Part shown: positions 34,794 through 43,726 of the stretch, piece after piece
Position numbering within the stretch: the first letter of the stretch is position 1
Layout of the letters: the number at the start of each line of letters is the position of its first letter
Assembly: GCA_041609895.1 (NCBI GenBank)
Contig: JBFIPX010000006.1
Location: forward strand, 1 to 45,213
Direction: 5' to 3'
DNA length: 45,213 nt
Source of the DNA: JAHHLP01 sp041609895
GTDB taxonomy: Bacteria; Bacteroidota; Rhodothermia; Rhodothermales; JABDKH01
The notes under the pieces: model-generated
Database searches by the model: none
What the model was told of the DNA's origin: nothing
What the model saw: the letters and a program-made list of their open reading frames with translations, nothing else
Program-made: the position numbers and the translations under genes

Positions 34794-35837
34794 CTAGCCC
34801 CTGTTCCCGAATCGTCCAAACGGCATGTCCCCGGGGACACGGCGTCCAATGCCACCGTGAGCGGCTCCGTCTACTTGGTGTCTCCGGAGCCGATGCTGCA
34901 GGGACTCGTGGATTCGAAAGACCTCGAAGCCTACTTCGTCGAGGAGTGCGGCTACCTCAGCGTCCCGCGACTCTATCAGCGCCTGCACGCCCGCATGTAT
35001 TTCGTCGCGATCTGCCTCGGACGCACTAAGGTCTTCGCGCAGTCCGCGGACGGCCTCACGAAACTCGTCGAGAATCGCGTCCAGAGAAGCTGCACCTTCG
35101 GTGTCCAGTCCCAGCACTTCGTTTCGAATGTCTCTGGCCGCCTCGCGTCGAGCCTCGCGCTCTTCAATACGAGCCTGCCGCAACGCTTCCAGCTGGGAGC
35201 GCTGCTCGTCGGTAAGGAGTGCCTCAAGATCCGCACGCATGGCATCGCGAAGCTCGCCTATACGCCCGCGCCCCTCTTCTCGCGTAAGCTCACCGTTCGA
35301 TAACTGGTCGCGCAACGCCTGAATCTGTTCGCGATAGGAACTATGGATTTCGTCAGCTTGTGTCTTCTGCTCTTCAGTAAGGATATCCGCAAGCAAGCCG
35401 CCTCCGCGGAAATGCGGACCGAAATGCCCAGTGCGCTGCCCGTCATCGCCGACTGGACGCCCTCGTCGCGACCCGAACCCTTCGGCGACCGGGCCCGATT
35501 GACCGAGATGGCCTCTGCTCGGTAGGTTCGTGGAACGCTCGACGAGACGCTGCTTCTGTTCCTCCGTCAACGTCGATTGCAATTGGGCAGCCAGGCGCCA
35601 TGTGAATCCCGGCTCTTTCCAGGCGTTGTCATCGTTGCCGATGAATCGCATCACCTGTTGATGCTGGTCGGTCGTCAGCCCCACGTCCGTCATAAGGGTT
35701 GAGGCTAACTCTGAGGTACCGCTTTCGGTAGAAACAGACGCATCTTGATCTACGGACGCACTGTCGCAACCCGCAATCAACAAGGCGGTAGCCATCACGA
35801 TAATACCTGCGTTCGATTTTCCAGTTTGGGAAATCAT
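34794..35837 (-). CDS. Spy-like lipoprotein with repeated LTxxQ motifs
   Basis: A 347-residue lipoprotein: MISQTGKSNAGIIVMATALLIAGC, lipobox IAGC. The mature part is helical and holds four LTxxQ-type motifs: LTTDQHQQ, LTEEQKQR, LTEEQKTQ and LTDEQRSQ. These mark Spy/CpxP-type periplasmic chaperones that bind unfolded proteins and metal-stress regulators. A Gly/Arg/His-rich linker (GFGSRRGRP to GHFGPHFRGGG) sits in the middle, and the C-terminus is Arg/Gly-rich. The ATG at 35837 is chosen because AAGGTGAG lies just upstream and the lipobox follows. It diverges from the sigma factor operon. Confidence 0.85.
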   Translation of the reverse strand: MISQTGKSNAGIIVMATALLIAGCDSASVDQDASVSTESGTSELASTLMTDVGLTTDQHQQVMRFIGNDDNAWKEPGFTWRLAAQLQSTLTEEQKQRLVERSTNLPSRGHLGQSGPVAEGFGSRRGRPVGDDGQRTGHFGPHFRGGGLLADILTEEQKTQADEIHSSYREQIQALRDQLSNGELTREEGRGRIGELRDAMRADLEALLTDEQRSQLEALRQARIEEREARREAARDIRNEVLGLDTEGAASLDAILDEFREAVRGLREDLSASEADRDEIHAGVQALIESRDAEVAALLDEVGFEVFRIHESLQHRLRRHQVDGAAHGGIGRRVPGDMPFGRFGNRG

Positions 35838-36165
35838 GATCTCACCTTCTTTATCTGATCGTGTAAGCCTTTGGTGGCGCATCGGACGATTTGATCCAGT
35901 CTGCCAGCGATCCATTCCATCAGCCGCCCGTTCGACAGCCCGACGGTTCAGCTGGACAGTTGAGCGGTTTTGTGCCAGGGGCCGAACGGTATGATTCCGA
36001 GAACGAAATTGACTGCTTTGTTTTCGGCACCGCGGCGTCTGGCTCGATTTGACTCAACTCACAAATTGGTACCAGCGGAATGAACGCGCGCGGCGGTGGG
36101 TCTAATCAAATGCGCAGGCGTATCATCACGCAGGAGACCGCGCCGCATTCAGTGCGTCGAGGTAA
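35838..36165. other. Divergent interval between LTxEQ lipoprotein and sigma operon
   Basis: No gene is supported in these 328 bases. I see TTGACT-like hexamers around 36020 and 36050, but no convincing paired -35/-10. The two flanking transcription units diverge here, so any shared regulation by the sigma factor would act in this gap. Confidence 0.35.
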
Positions 36166-36774
36166 ATGACCAACAATCGCGGAATGGCAAACGCGGAGAG
36201 AATTCCGGACGATCAGCTGGTTTCGCGGGCCCGCAACGGTGATGCGGCAGCGTTTCGCGAACTAGTAGAGAGGTATGAAGGACAAGTGGCGGCTACGGTG
36301 ATCGGCATGGTCGGCTATGGTCCGGACGCGGAAGACGTGGGACAGGAGGTCTTCATCCGCTTCTTCCGTGCGCTGGATCGCTTTCGCGGCGACGCCGCTC
36401 TCGGTACGTATCTCACGCGCATTGCGATCAACCAGTCGCTGAAGATGATCAGGAAGCGCAAGTCGCGCCTGAGCCGTTTCGCAGGCTCAGTTGACGATCT
36501 TGAGACCAAGGTGGAGCCGATGGGAGACCTGTCGGCCGAGATGGACGAGTCAGAACGGCAACGACTGGTACACGCGGCACTCGGTCGGCTGAAGGCCGAC
36601 CATCGCGCCGTGGTAGTGTTGCGGATGCTGCGGGGCTACTCTACAAAGGAGGCGGCGGACATGCTAGGGATACCGGCCGGCACCGTAATGTCGCGTTTGT
36701 CGCGAGCTCTGGAACAGCTGGAAAGACTGCTCGCGCCCGCGATCGAAGTGCAGACGACGGACGAGACAGGATAA
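36166..36774 (+). CDS. ECF sigma factor (RpoE/SigW type)
   Basis: A 202-residue sigma70 family ECF factor. Region 2 has LVSRARNGDAAAFRELVERYEGQV and DAEDVGQEVFIRFFRALDRFRG; region 4 has LKADHRAVVVLRMLRGYSTKEAADMLGIPAGTVMSRLSRALEQLERLL. It should direct RNA polymerase to envelope-stress promoters and be held inactive by the next gene's product. The ATG at 36166 has GAGG only three bases upstream; an in-frame ATG at 36184 is possible. The anti-sigma gene starts 15 bases after its stop. Confidence 0.95.
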   Translation: MTNNRGMANAERIPDDQLVSRARNGDAAAFRELVERYEGQVAATVIGMVGYGPDAEDVGQEVFIRFFRALDRFRGDAALGTYLTRIAINQSLKMIRKRKSRLSRFAGSVDDLETKVEPMGDLSAEMDESERQRLVHAALGRLKADHRAVVVLRMLRGYSTKEAADMLGIPAGTVMSRLSRALEQLERLLAPAIEVQTTDETG

Positions 36775-36789
36775 TCTGAGGACGGGTAT

Positions 36790-37209
36790 ATGAATGTCGA
36801 CCGTGATACAATGCTACAATTGCTCCGCGGAGAGCTTGACGCGGCCACCGAGGAGCGTGTGCGAGACGTCATCGCACGCAGGTCGGATCTACAGTCGGGA
36901 CTGGAGCAACTGAGCCGCCTTGACGAGATGATGTCGACATCGGGCGCCAGTTCGTTCGGGCCATTCTTCGCCGATCGCGTAATGAAGAGAATCACCGGCA
37001 CGGCCACGGAGGCGAGAGCAGCGTTTTACGAAACGATGCAGTGGGTATTCCTCCGGCTCGCGGCCGCGTCTGTGCTGGTCGTCATTGGACTTGGAACGTA
37101 TAACGCACTGCAGGGTCAGGGGCTGGACACATCTGCATCGACCGTCGAGGCCATCTTCGGATTGCCCGCGGATGATCTTGACAGCCTCTATTACCTGCAG
37201 GGTATCTAG
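36790..37209 (+). CDS. Probable membrane anti-sigma factor
   Basis: A 139-residue protein with an N-terminal cytoplasmic helical domain (MLQLLRGELDAATEERVRDVIARR, LEQLSRLDEMM), one membrane helix (about 84-104) and a short periplasmic tail ending LYYLQGI. It lacks the zinc-binding HxxxCxxC of ZAS anti-sigma factors. Its place right after the ECF gene, 15 bases away, and its topology suggest the cognate anti-sigma factor, but the sequence alone does not prove it. GAGG eight bases before the ATG supports the start. Confidence 0.75.
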   Translation: MNVDRDTMLQLLRGELDAATEERVRDVIARRSDLQSGLEQLSRLDEMMSTSGASSFGPFFADRVMKRITGTATEARAAFYETMQWVFLRLAAASVLVVIGLGTYNALQGQGLDTSASTVEAIFGLPADDLDSLYYLQGI

Positions 37210-37242
37210 AATCCGCCGAAAAGAAAACGGACGAGCGCTACC

Positions 37243-37737
37243 ATGTCTCCCCGAACAAAATCGATACTGCTGCTGCTAACGACGCTGGTCATCGGTCTTC
37301 TGCTTGGTGCGTTGATCAATGGGTATTTCGTGCGTCAGCGGCTCGACCGCCTGGGCAGTCTGATGACGCGCGACGGGTACTCGTCGCGACTGGTCGAGGT
37401 CGTCAATCCTACAAGCGAAGAGCAGCGCCAAGCGCTTCGCAGTGTTCTTGAGGGCGCCGCGCCCCGCGCCATACAGATAATGCGTCAGTCGCGTGAGGAC
37501 ATGCGAGCGCTCAACGACTCCGTCAAGTCCGAGCTTGAGGAAATCCTGTCGCAAGAGCAAATGGCGCGTCTCGAGGAGCATCTCCGATTCCGACGCAGGG
37601 GACCTTGGCGAGGTCGCCCGGGATTCGACGAGAGAGGTCCGCCGAGGCCTCCGGGACCTCGCCGTCACCTGAGGCGAGACAGCGGCCGGATGCACCTGGA
37701 CTCCGTTCCGCTTCCACCGCCGCCTCCGGTGAACTGA
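37243..37737 (+). CDS. Membrane-anchored CnrX/Spy-like stress protein
   Basis: A 164-residue protein with an N-terminal membrane anchor (about 7-30) and a periplasmic helical part containing NPTSEEQRQALRSVL and LEEILSQEQMARLEEHL, spaced as in CnrX/ZraP/Spy metal and envelope-stress sensors. The last 50 residues are rich in Arg, Gly and Pro, with a PLPPPPPVN end. It follows the probable anti-sigma gene by 33 bases and probably acts as the signal sensor of the system, as CnrX does; this is inference from gene order and motif. Confidence 0.75.
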   Translation: MSPRTKSILLLLTTLVIGLLLGALINGYFVRQRLDRLGSLMTRDGYSSRLVEVVNPTSEEQRQALRSVLEGAAPRAIQIMRQSREDMRALNDSVKSELEEILSQEQMARLEEHLRFRRRGPWRGRPGFDERGPPRPPGPRRHLRRDSGRMHLDSVPLPPPPPVN

Positions 37738-37766
37738 TAGCGGATGGACGGCCAAAGGTTGGACCA

Positions 37767-38105
37767 ATGACTGCGGTCGTCAACAGATCGCCCGAGATGA
37801 TCGTCGCCGGTGTTACAGGCGTCATTGGTCTTCGTGCGGCTCTGTGGCTTACTACCTCTTCGGACACGGCCTATTTCATCGTCGTTTGGCTTCTTCCGGT
37901 CTGGCTGCTCGTCGAGGTGCTCCTCACAGTGGGGACGTTGCTTTGTGCTTACGGGCTTGCTACAAACAAGCCGATTCTCCTTTTTGGTCAACGGGTACAG
38001 CGACAGCTGTCTATTCCGTTGTGTCTTGTGGGGGTCGTGACAATCGTGATTGAGTCCCTGCTATGGCTGTACGGCGTAGAGACTTCGTTCCTTTCAATTC
38101 GCTGA
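37767..38105 (+). CDS. Small membrane protein of unknown function
   Basis: A 112-residue protein with about three to four helices (VAGVTGVIGLRAALWL, FIVVWLLPVWLLVEVLLTVGTLLCAYGLA, LCLVGVVTIVIESLLWLYG). I do not recognise a family. The frame is open upstream to 37605 inside the preceding gene, but the ATG at 37767 is the natural start, 29 bases after that gene, and it is probably the last gene of the sigma operon. Confidence 0.65.
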   Translation: MTAVVNRSPEMIVAGVTGVIGLRAALWLTTSSDTAYFIVVWLLPVWLLVEVLLTVGTLLCAYGLATNKPILLFGQRVQRQLSIPLCLVGVVTIVIESLLWLYGVETSFLSIR

Positions 38106-38260
38106 CCGCCGACGGTCGAGAACGCGACGCCTGACAGCCGGCGTGCCCGAGGGGCGCCACATCTCCATTTTGTGTCTATTAGCCCCTATTTTGGTTATTA
38201 TCCAGTTATCAGGTGGCAGATTGATCGACTTCGGAAAGGATACCACAGCGGCGGAACTGA

Positions 38261-38824
38261 ATGGCTGGAGAGTTTACGCGCATGCTCGTGCGCGTACGGG
38301 ACGGGGATGACGACGCTTTCGACACAATCCTTCCGTACGTCTACGACGAACTCAAACTCATCGCTCACCGGCACCTACAGCGTGAGCGATCCGGCCATAC
38401 GCTGAACACGACGGCGCTGGTGCATGAGGCGTATCTGAAGCTGGTCGATCGAGAGAATGTAGAGTGGCAGGACCGCGCCCATTTTCGAGCTGTCGCGGCG
38501 CAGGCTATGCGGCGAATCCTGGTAGACTACGCACGGAAGCGCAATGCCCTAAAGCGGGGCGGCAAAAGCAAGCCGCTTACGCTGAACGAAAGGGCAATCG
38601 CGGTTGAGGCGCAGGCCGAAATGCTGGTCATGCTTGACCAGGCGATGTCGAGGCTGGAGACGCTCAGCTCGCGACTCTGCCGGGTGGTGGAGTATCGATT
38701 CTTTGGAGGACTCACCGACGACGAGATCGCGGCGGTGCTCGACGTCTCCGATCGGACGGTGCGTCGTGACTGGGTGAAGGCTCGGGCGTGGCTCTTCAAG
38801 GAGTTGTATCCGGAAATGGAGTGA
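38261..38824 (+). CDS. ECF-type sigma factor (PF07638 type)
   Basis: A 187-residue sigma factor of the 'ECF sigma factor' family common in Planctomycetes, Acidobacteria and Rhodothermales. Signatures are VYDELKLIAHRHLQRERSGHTLNTTALVHEAYLKLV, RAHFRAVAAQAMRRILVDYARKRNALKRGG and the region 4 end FFGGLTDDEIAAVLDVSDRTVRRDWVKARAWLFKEL. Such factors usually sit beside a Ser/Thr kinase with TPR repeats, and here one follows at 40296, with an MFS gene between. The ribosome site is weak. Confidence 0.95.
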   Translation: MAGEFTRMLVRVRDGDDDAFDTILPYVYDELKLIAHRHLQRERSGHTLNTTALVHEAYLKLVDRENVEWQDRAHFRAVAAQAMRRILVDYARKRNALKRGGKSKPLTLNERAIAVEAQAEMLVMLDQAMSRLETLSSRLCRVVEYRFFGGLTDDEIAAVLDVSDRTVRRDWVKARAWLFKELYPEME

Positions 38825-38874
38825 CGTCGGACGGGTCCGGACGATCAGGACAAACGCGCGGCAGGCGATCCTGA

Positions 38875-40092
38875 ATGCTATCCAAGAAATGGTCCAACCT
38901 CGCCGTCTTGACGGTCGCCGAACTCCTCGCTCTCGGGCTGTGGTTCTCAGCGACGGCGGTTGTTCCACAGCTCACAAACGAGTGGAACCTGTCCGCGTCG
39001 AAAGCCTCGTGGTTGACCATGAGCGTGCAGGTGGGCTTCGTTGTCGGAGCCCTCTTGAGTGCCATCCTGAATCTTGCCGATCGTATCGCGCTTCGCGTAC
39101 TCATCGGCGTTGCCTCCATTGCCGGGGCTGCTTGCAACGCTGCGATCGCGCTCTTTACGCCGAGCCTCGCAGGGGTGCTCCTCCTGCGCTTCCTGACTGG
39201 CGCGACGCTCGCAGCAGTCTATCCCCCTGGGATGAAAGTGGTCGCAAGCTGGTGTCTTGAGGACCGGGGCCTTGGCATCGGCATTCTCGTGGGCGGAATC
39301 ACAATCGGTTCTGCGATGCCGCATCTGATCAATGCTGTGCCCTTGTTCGGAAGTGCGGGCATGCCACCGTGGCCGATGGTGCTGCAGGTCAGCTCGCTGC
39401 TTGCGGTCGTCGGAGGCGCGTCGATCCTGGCGTTCGTTCGCGTGGGTCCTCACCTGTCGGAGTCCGCGCCCTTCAATTGGCGATTTGTCGGTCAGGCGCT
39501 GGCCCATCGACCGACGCGACTCGCCAACTTTGGCTATCTCGGTCACATGTGGGAGTTGTACGCCATGTGGACGTGGGTGCCGATCTTGCTGATTGAGGTT
39601 TACGCAGCCTCCGGCTGGAGTGGTGAGGCATCCCGTATCGCGGGGTTCTCCGTCATTGCCATTGGCGGTGTTGGCTGCGTGCTCGCAGGCGCACTCGCCG
39701 ACCGCCTCGGGCGCACGCGGTTGACCGTCTGGAGTTTGGGCCTGTCCGGCACCTGTGCGTTGTTGGCCGGCTTGCTCATCGAGTCACCTCTGCTGCTCAC
39801 GGCGCTCTGTCTTGTATGGGGATTTGCCGTCGTGGCGGACAGCGCGCAGTTCAGCGCGGCCGTCAGTGAGTTGACTGATAAGCGATATGTGGGCAGCGCA
39901 TTGACCATCCAAACATGCATGGGGTTCTTGCTGACAGTAGTGACTATCCAGATTGTGCCTCCGATCGTAGACATGGTAGGCTGGCGTTGGTCGTTCATCC
40001 TCCTCACGCTAGGGCCCATCTTCGGAATCTGGAGCATGAGGCAGCTCCGCACGCTCCCGGAGGCCGCCAGGATGGCTTCGGGGAGACGCTAA
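38875..40092 (+). CDS. MFS transporter
   Basis: A 405-residue major-facilitator protein with about 12 membrane helices. It shows the MFS loop ADRLGRTRLTVW after helix 7-8 and the start LTVAELLALGLWFSATAVVPQL of a CynX/NimT-like or nitrate-like transporter, with RFLTGATLAAVYPPGMKVVASW in the N-terminal half. The substrate cannot be read from the sequence. It starts 51 bases after the sigma gene and ends 204 bases before the kinase gene. Confidence 0.9.
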   Translation: MLSKKWSNLAVLTVAELLALGLWFSATAVVPQLTNEWNLSASKASWLTMSVQVGFVVGALLSAILNLADRIALRVLIGVASIAGAACNAAIALFTPSLAGVLLLRFLTGATLAAVYPPGMKVVASWCLEDRGLGIGILVGGITIGSAMPHLINAVPLFGSAGMPPWPMVLQVSSLLAVVGGASILAFVRVGPHLSESAPFNWRFVGQALAHRPTRLANFGYLGHMWELYAMWTWVPILLIEVYAASGWSGEASRIAGFSVIAIGGVGCVLAGALADRLGRTRLTVWSLGLSGTCALLAGLLIESPLLLTALCLVWGFAVVADSAQFSAAVSELTDKRYVGSALTIQTCMGFLLTVVTIQIVPPIVDMVGWRWSFILLTLGPIFGIWSMRQLRTLPEAARMASGRR

Positions 40093-40295
40093 CGATATTT
40101 GAAGACCCAACCTGTCCGAAATTGAATACTTTTATCGCGTTGATATAGAATGACGGCTGTGAGATCCTGAACTTTTGACCCTCCATCAGGCGTGCGCTTG
40201 TGACTTCTTTCCTACACTCCGTCGAAGGGACGACGGCGACACCTCGGATTGGCATGTACAAACTGAGCCAATTGAACGCGCCCATCAGCTGAAGA

Positions 40296-43091
40296 ATGTC
40301 TGCTCCCGACTGGAAGGACATAGAATCGCTATTCGAAGCCGCGCTGGATCAGCCGGAAGATGAACGTCTGGACTGGCTGAGGCGCATTTGTGATGACCCC
40401 GATCTTTTCCGCGAAGTGGCCGCGATGCTCCGTGCGGCCGACAAGGCGGAAACGTTCCTTTCGAGACCGGCCAGCGAGGTTGCGTCGACGCTCATCATCG
40501 ACTCGCATCGAAACGGGTCTCGTGGCGAGGAGGATCGGGAGGAGTGGGCATCGGCGAGCGGGCGTATTGGGCGATACCGCATTATTGAGCGCATCGGCTG
40601 GGGTGGTGCCGGCGCCGTTTATCTCGGTGAACGCGCCGATGGCGAGTTCACCCAGCGCGTAGCCCTCAAGCTGCTGCGGGAAGACCGCATGAGCAGGGCA
40701 CAACAGCGCCGGTTTCTTGCCGAACGGCAAATACTCGCCTCGCTCAACCATCCCGGGATAGCGCGACTGTTGGATGGAGGCGTCACGGATGAGGGCATCC
40801 CGTTCATCGTGATGGAATTCATCGACGGTCGTCCCATCGATGAGTATTGCGATGCACGACGGCTGTCAATCCGCGAGCGACTGGCTCTTTTCCAACGTGT
40901 GTGTGCGGTCGTCCAACACGCGCACGGTCAGCTGATCGTTCATCGCGACATCAAGCCGTCGAACGTAATGGTGACCGACGACGGGCAGGTCAAGCTGGTC
41001 GATTTCGGAATTGCCAAGCTGCTGGACTCTGAGCATGACCGCCCCGGCGCCGCCAGGCCGACGTTGAATCTCACACCGGAATATGCCAGTCCCGAGCAGG
41101 TGCGTGGCGAACCGGTCACAACGGTCTCCGATGTCTACTCGCTCGGTGTCTTGCTATATCAACTCCTTGCGGGTAAGAGACCATACGAGATGTCGGGTGC
41201 AAGCGCTGCACGAATCGTGAAGACCGTTTGTGAAGTCGATCCCGCTCCACCAAGTGGTCGACTCAGGGAACCGGTCGAAGCGGAAGACGAGGAGGAGTAC
41301 CTAACGCCGGCAGATGTGGCTCAGCGACGATCGGCCAGTCTCGAAAGCCTTGAACGACAGCTGCGCGGCGACATCGACACGATAGTCATGAAGGCGCTGC
41401 GGAAAGAGCCTGCGCGGCGCTATCAATCGGTACAGTCGTTTTCAGACGACATCGGTCGCTTTCTTGATTCGCGTCCGGTAGCGGCTCGCAAGGACACCTA
41501 CGCGTACCGCATCTCGAAGTACATCCGCCGGAATCGCATCATAGTTGCCGCTGTGGCGGTTGTCACTTTGTCGTTGCTGGGTGGCCTCTGGGTCTCGCTA
41601 TGGCAGGCCTCAGAGCGGGCCGAGCAGGCCTCGCGCGCCGAGCAGACGACGCGTTTCATGAAGGACATGCTCGCCGGATTCGACCCAAACGCGCGTCCCG
41701 ACGAGCTCCAGCACGTCGAGCAGATTCTGGACATGGGTCGGCAGCGGCTGCATGAGGATCTTGCCGGCGAGCCTGATCTAGCCGCCGAGATTGCGGTAGT
41801 CCTTGGCGATTTATACGAGGATTACGGTCTATACGAAAAAGCTCGCGAGTTGTACGAGCTCTCTCTCGCGGGCAGGGGTGCAGTCGGCATCCGGGACGAC
41901 GCGGCGACTGCGGATATTATGGCCAAACTCTCATGGGTGGTAAACAAGATCGGCGACCATGAGGAAGCGAGAGATCTCATGCTGGATGCGCTCGACAGAG
42001 GTCGTGAGGTTTACGGTGATCGCAGTGATCGGTCCGCCGATATGCTGGACGGTCTTGCCGTAGTGCACATTAACCTTGGGCAGTTCAGCGAGGCGCGCGA
42101 TCTCCTACTGGAGGCGCTCGACATCTACTCGTCCATCCACGGGGAAGAGCACGTTAAGGTAGCCGGGATACACCGACATCTGGCTTATGTGAATCAGCAG
42201 GAGCATCGGCTTGCCGAAGCAGACTCCCTTTACAGGATGGCTCTGGCGGTCATGACCCGTGTGCTGGGACCCGACCACACGGACGTCGCGCAAACAATGC
42301 ACGACCACGGATCCCTTCTGGTCCGCATGGGGCGTATGTCTGAGGCGGAGGAAAACCTTCACCATGCGCTACAGATACGGAGAGGTCGCCTTGGCCCACG
42401 TCACCCCCAAGTCGCCCAGAGCCTGAGTCATCTCGGCTTGCTGATGACTGATCGCGGTCGATTCGACGAGGCGGAGCAGATGCTTCGCGAAGCCATGGAG
42501 ATTCGACGCGAGTCTTTTGGGAGGCGTCATCTTACCTACGCACACTCCGTAAACCAGCTGGGCCAGTTGCAGCACGCCCGTGGCGACGATGCCGCCAGCG
42601 ACAGCCTCCTCGCCGAGGCGATAGGGCTTTATCGCGACCTGCTGGGTACCCGGCACGTGCAAACGGCGGCCGCGATTCAGATCTTGGGCAGGCGTCTTGC
42701 AGAGCGAGGCAGGTTCAGTGAAGCGGAAGCCGTCTTCAGAGAGGTCCTTGATATTCGCTTCGAGTTGATCGGCGAGAATACACTCCCGACTACTGAGTCG
42801 ATGATGTGGCTTGGGAGAACGCTCATCGAGCTTGGTGCAGCACTGGAGGCTGTCGAACTGCTTGAGAAGGCGTCTGGAATCCGTCATGACTTGTACGGAC
42901 CCGATCACGAACGCACGCTCGAGGTACGGCTATGGCACGGGATCGGATTAAGTGAGGCAGGCCATCACGCGGAAGCTGAGATGGTTCTCACGTCCACGGT
43001 AGCAGCGATGGCCGAGCAGTTGCCGGTCGGAAGTGAGCTTCGCGGACGGGCACGGCAGGCAATGACAGATCTGTACGACGCCTGGCAGTAG
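40296..43091 (+). CDS. Transmembrane Ser/Thr protein kinase with TPR sensor domain
   Basis: A 931-residue Hanks-type kinase. A leading helical arm (about 1-90) precedes the kinase domain (93-385) with glycine loop IGWGGAGAVY, K125 (VALKLL), E143, HRDIKPSN (Asp218) and DFG (Asp236). A membrane helix spans about 410-430. The rest is a run of 42-residue TPR repeats of the kinesin-light-chain kind (EAEENLHHALQIRRGRLG, FDEAEQMLREAMEIRRESFG). With the kinase in the cytoplasm, the TPRs lie outside as a sensor. Pairing with the ECF-type sigma factor at 38261 is typical of this family, suggesting the kinase controls that factor. A second possible role is the MFS gene in between. Confidence 0.96.
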   Translation: MSAPDWKDIESLFEAALDQPEDERLDWLRRICDDPDLFREVAAMLRAADKAETFLSRPASEVASTLIIDSHRNGSRGEEDREEWASASGRIGRYRIIERIGWGGAGAVYLGERADGEFTQRVALKLLREDRMSRAQQRRFLAERQILASLNHPGIARLLDGGVTDEGIPFIVMEFIDGRPIDEYCDARRLSIRERLALFQRVCAVVQHAHGQLIVHRDIKPSNVMVTDDGQVKLVDFGIAKLLDSEHDRPGAARPTLNLTPEYASPEQVRGEPVTTVSDVYSLGVLLYQLLAGKRPYEMSGASAARIVKTVCEVDPAPPSGRLREPVEAEDEEEYLTPADVAQRRSASLESLERQLRGDIDTIVMKALRKEPARRYQSVQSFSDDIGRFLDSRPVAARKDTYAYRISKYIRRNRIIVAAVAVVTLSLLGGLWVSLWQASERAEQASRAEQTTRFMKDMLAGFDPNARPDELQHVEQILDMGRQRLHEDLAGEPDLAAEIAVVLGDLYEDYGLYEKARELYELSLAGRGAVGIRDDAATADIMAKLSWVVNKIGDHEEARDLMLDALDRGREVYGDRSDRSADMLDGLAVVHINLGQFSEARDLLLEALDIYSSIHGEEHVKVAGIHRHLAYVNQQEHRLAEADSLYRMALAVMTRVLGPDHTDVAQTMHDHGSLLVRMGRMSEAEENLHHALQIRRGRLGPRHPQVAQSLSHLGLLMTDRGRFDEAEQMLREAMEIRRESFGRRHLTYAHSVNQLGQLQHARGDDAASDSLLAEAIGLYRDLLGTRHVQTAAAIQILGRRLAERGRFSEAEAVFREVLDIRFELIGENTLPTTESMMWLGRTLIELGAALEAVELLEKASGIRHDLYGPDHERTLEVRLWHGIGLSEAGHHAEAEMVLTSTVAAMAEQLPVGSELRGRARQAMTDLYDAWQ

Positions 43092-43259
43092 CCAGTTTGT
43101 GCAGACGGTCACACCCATTCGGCCGCCTCGGCTATCGCCACCGGCAAGTCCGCGCTCCATCAGGAGGGGATTTGGCCGGAGACGCGATCCGTCAAGTGCC
43201 GTGAAGCATCGCGCGGTGATCAGATTGGATCCCCAACTCAGCAGGTTTGCGCGTTATCT

Positions 43260-43526
43260 ATGGGAGAACTTTCGAGAACTGTCACAGAAATGCGCAAAAT
43301 TCTGCTCAACAGCATATCCAGTCGGCTCGATTCGGCAGTTAGCGGCTTTCTCGGCGAGCTTAATACTTCCGCCGAAAAGAGCGGTCAATCGGCAGTCATC
43401 GTGAGCCTTGCCCAGCAGCTGGCGAAGGTGGTCGAGGAGACAATAGAGAAAAACGAGATGGGTGAGGAACGTGCGGAGCAGTTCCGCCGGAAATGCTGTG
43501 ACCTGGTGCTGGACCGAATTCTCTGA
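43260..43526 (+). CDS. Small helical protein of unknown function
   Basis: An 88-residue, soluble, helical protein (LNSISSRLDSAVSGFLGELN, VIVSLAQQLAKVVEETIEKN, FRRKCCDLVLDRIL). No signal peptide or family is recognised. The ATG at 43260 has no obvious ribosome site; an in-frame ATG at 43290 is possible. A strong terminator follows at 43563, which supports that a real gene ends here. Confidence 0.5.
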   Translation: MGELSRTVTEMRKILLNSISSRLDSAVSGFLGELNTSAEKSGQSAVIVSLAQQLAKVVEETIEKNEMGEERAEQFRRKCCDLVLDRIL

Positions 43527-43562
43527 CGACCGTTGTCGGCGAAAACCCCGGTTATTTTCAAA

Positions 43563-43602
43563 GAAGAAAGCCCGACCGCATCGACGCGATCGGGCTTTTC
43601 TT
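43563..43602. terminator. Strong bidirectional terminator
   Basis: AAGAAAGCCCGA-C-CGC pairs with GCG-A-TCGGGCTTTTCTT around a short loop, with T-rich ends on both strands. It serves the gene ending at 43526 and any minus-strand gene ending at 43622. Confidence 0.9.
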
Positions 43603-43621
43603 GTTGTTGACACTTCGAGTC

Positions 43622-43726
43622 CTAGATCACATCCAGTAGCGTGGCTACCACTGTGGCTGCCGCCATACTCACGAGCAGCGCGCGGCACCGGAGCCGTGGG
43701 TCGAAGGCGTGTCTGTATTCCATCAT
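43622..43726 (-). CDS. Possible 34-residue membrane peptide
   Basis: The frame starts with tandem ATG codons and encodes MMEYRHAFDPRLRCRALL followed by a hydrophobic stretch (VSMAAATVVATLLDVI). GGAG lies nine bases before the first ATG, and a bidirectional terminator follows directly after the stop. The basic start plus hydrophobic end looks like a small inner-membrane peptide. The frame is open further upstream to 43948 but that extension looks non-coding. The evidence is modest because of the length. Confidence 0.35.
   Translation of the reverse strand: MMEYRHAFDPRLRCRALLVSMAAATVVATLLDVI

Noticed and set aside
34524..35303. Plus-strand open frame of 259 codons
   Set aside because: Its start is the antisense of the tRNA-Leu gene and the rest is antisense to the LTxEQ lipoprotein; the peptide is the familiar artefact of a tRNA complement.
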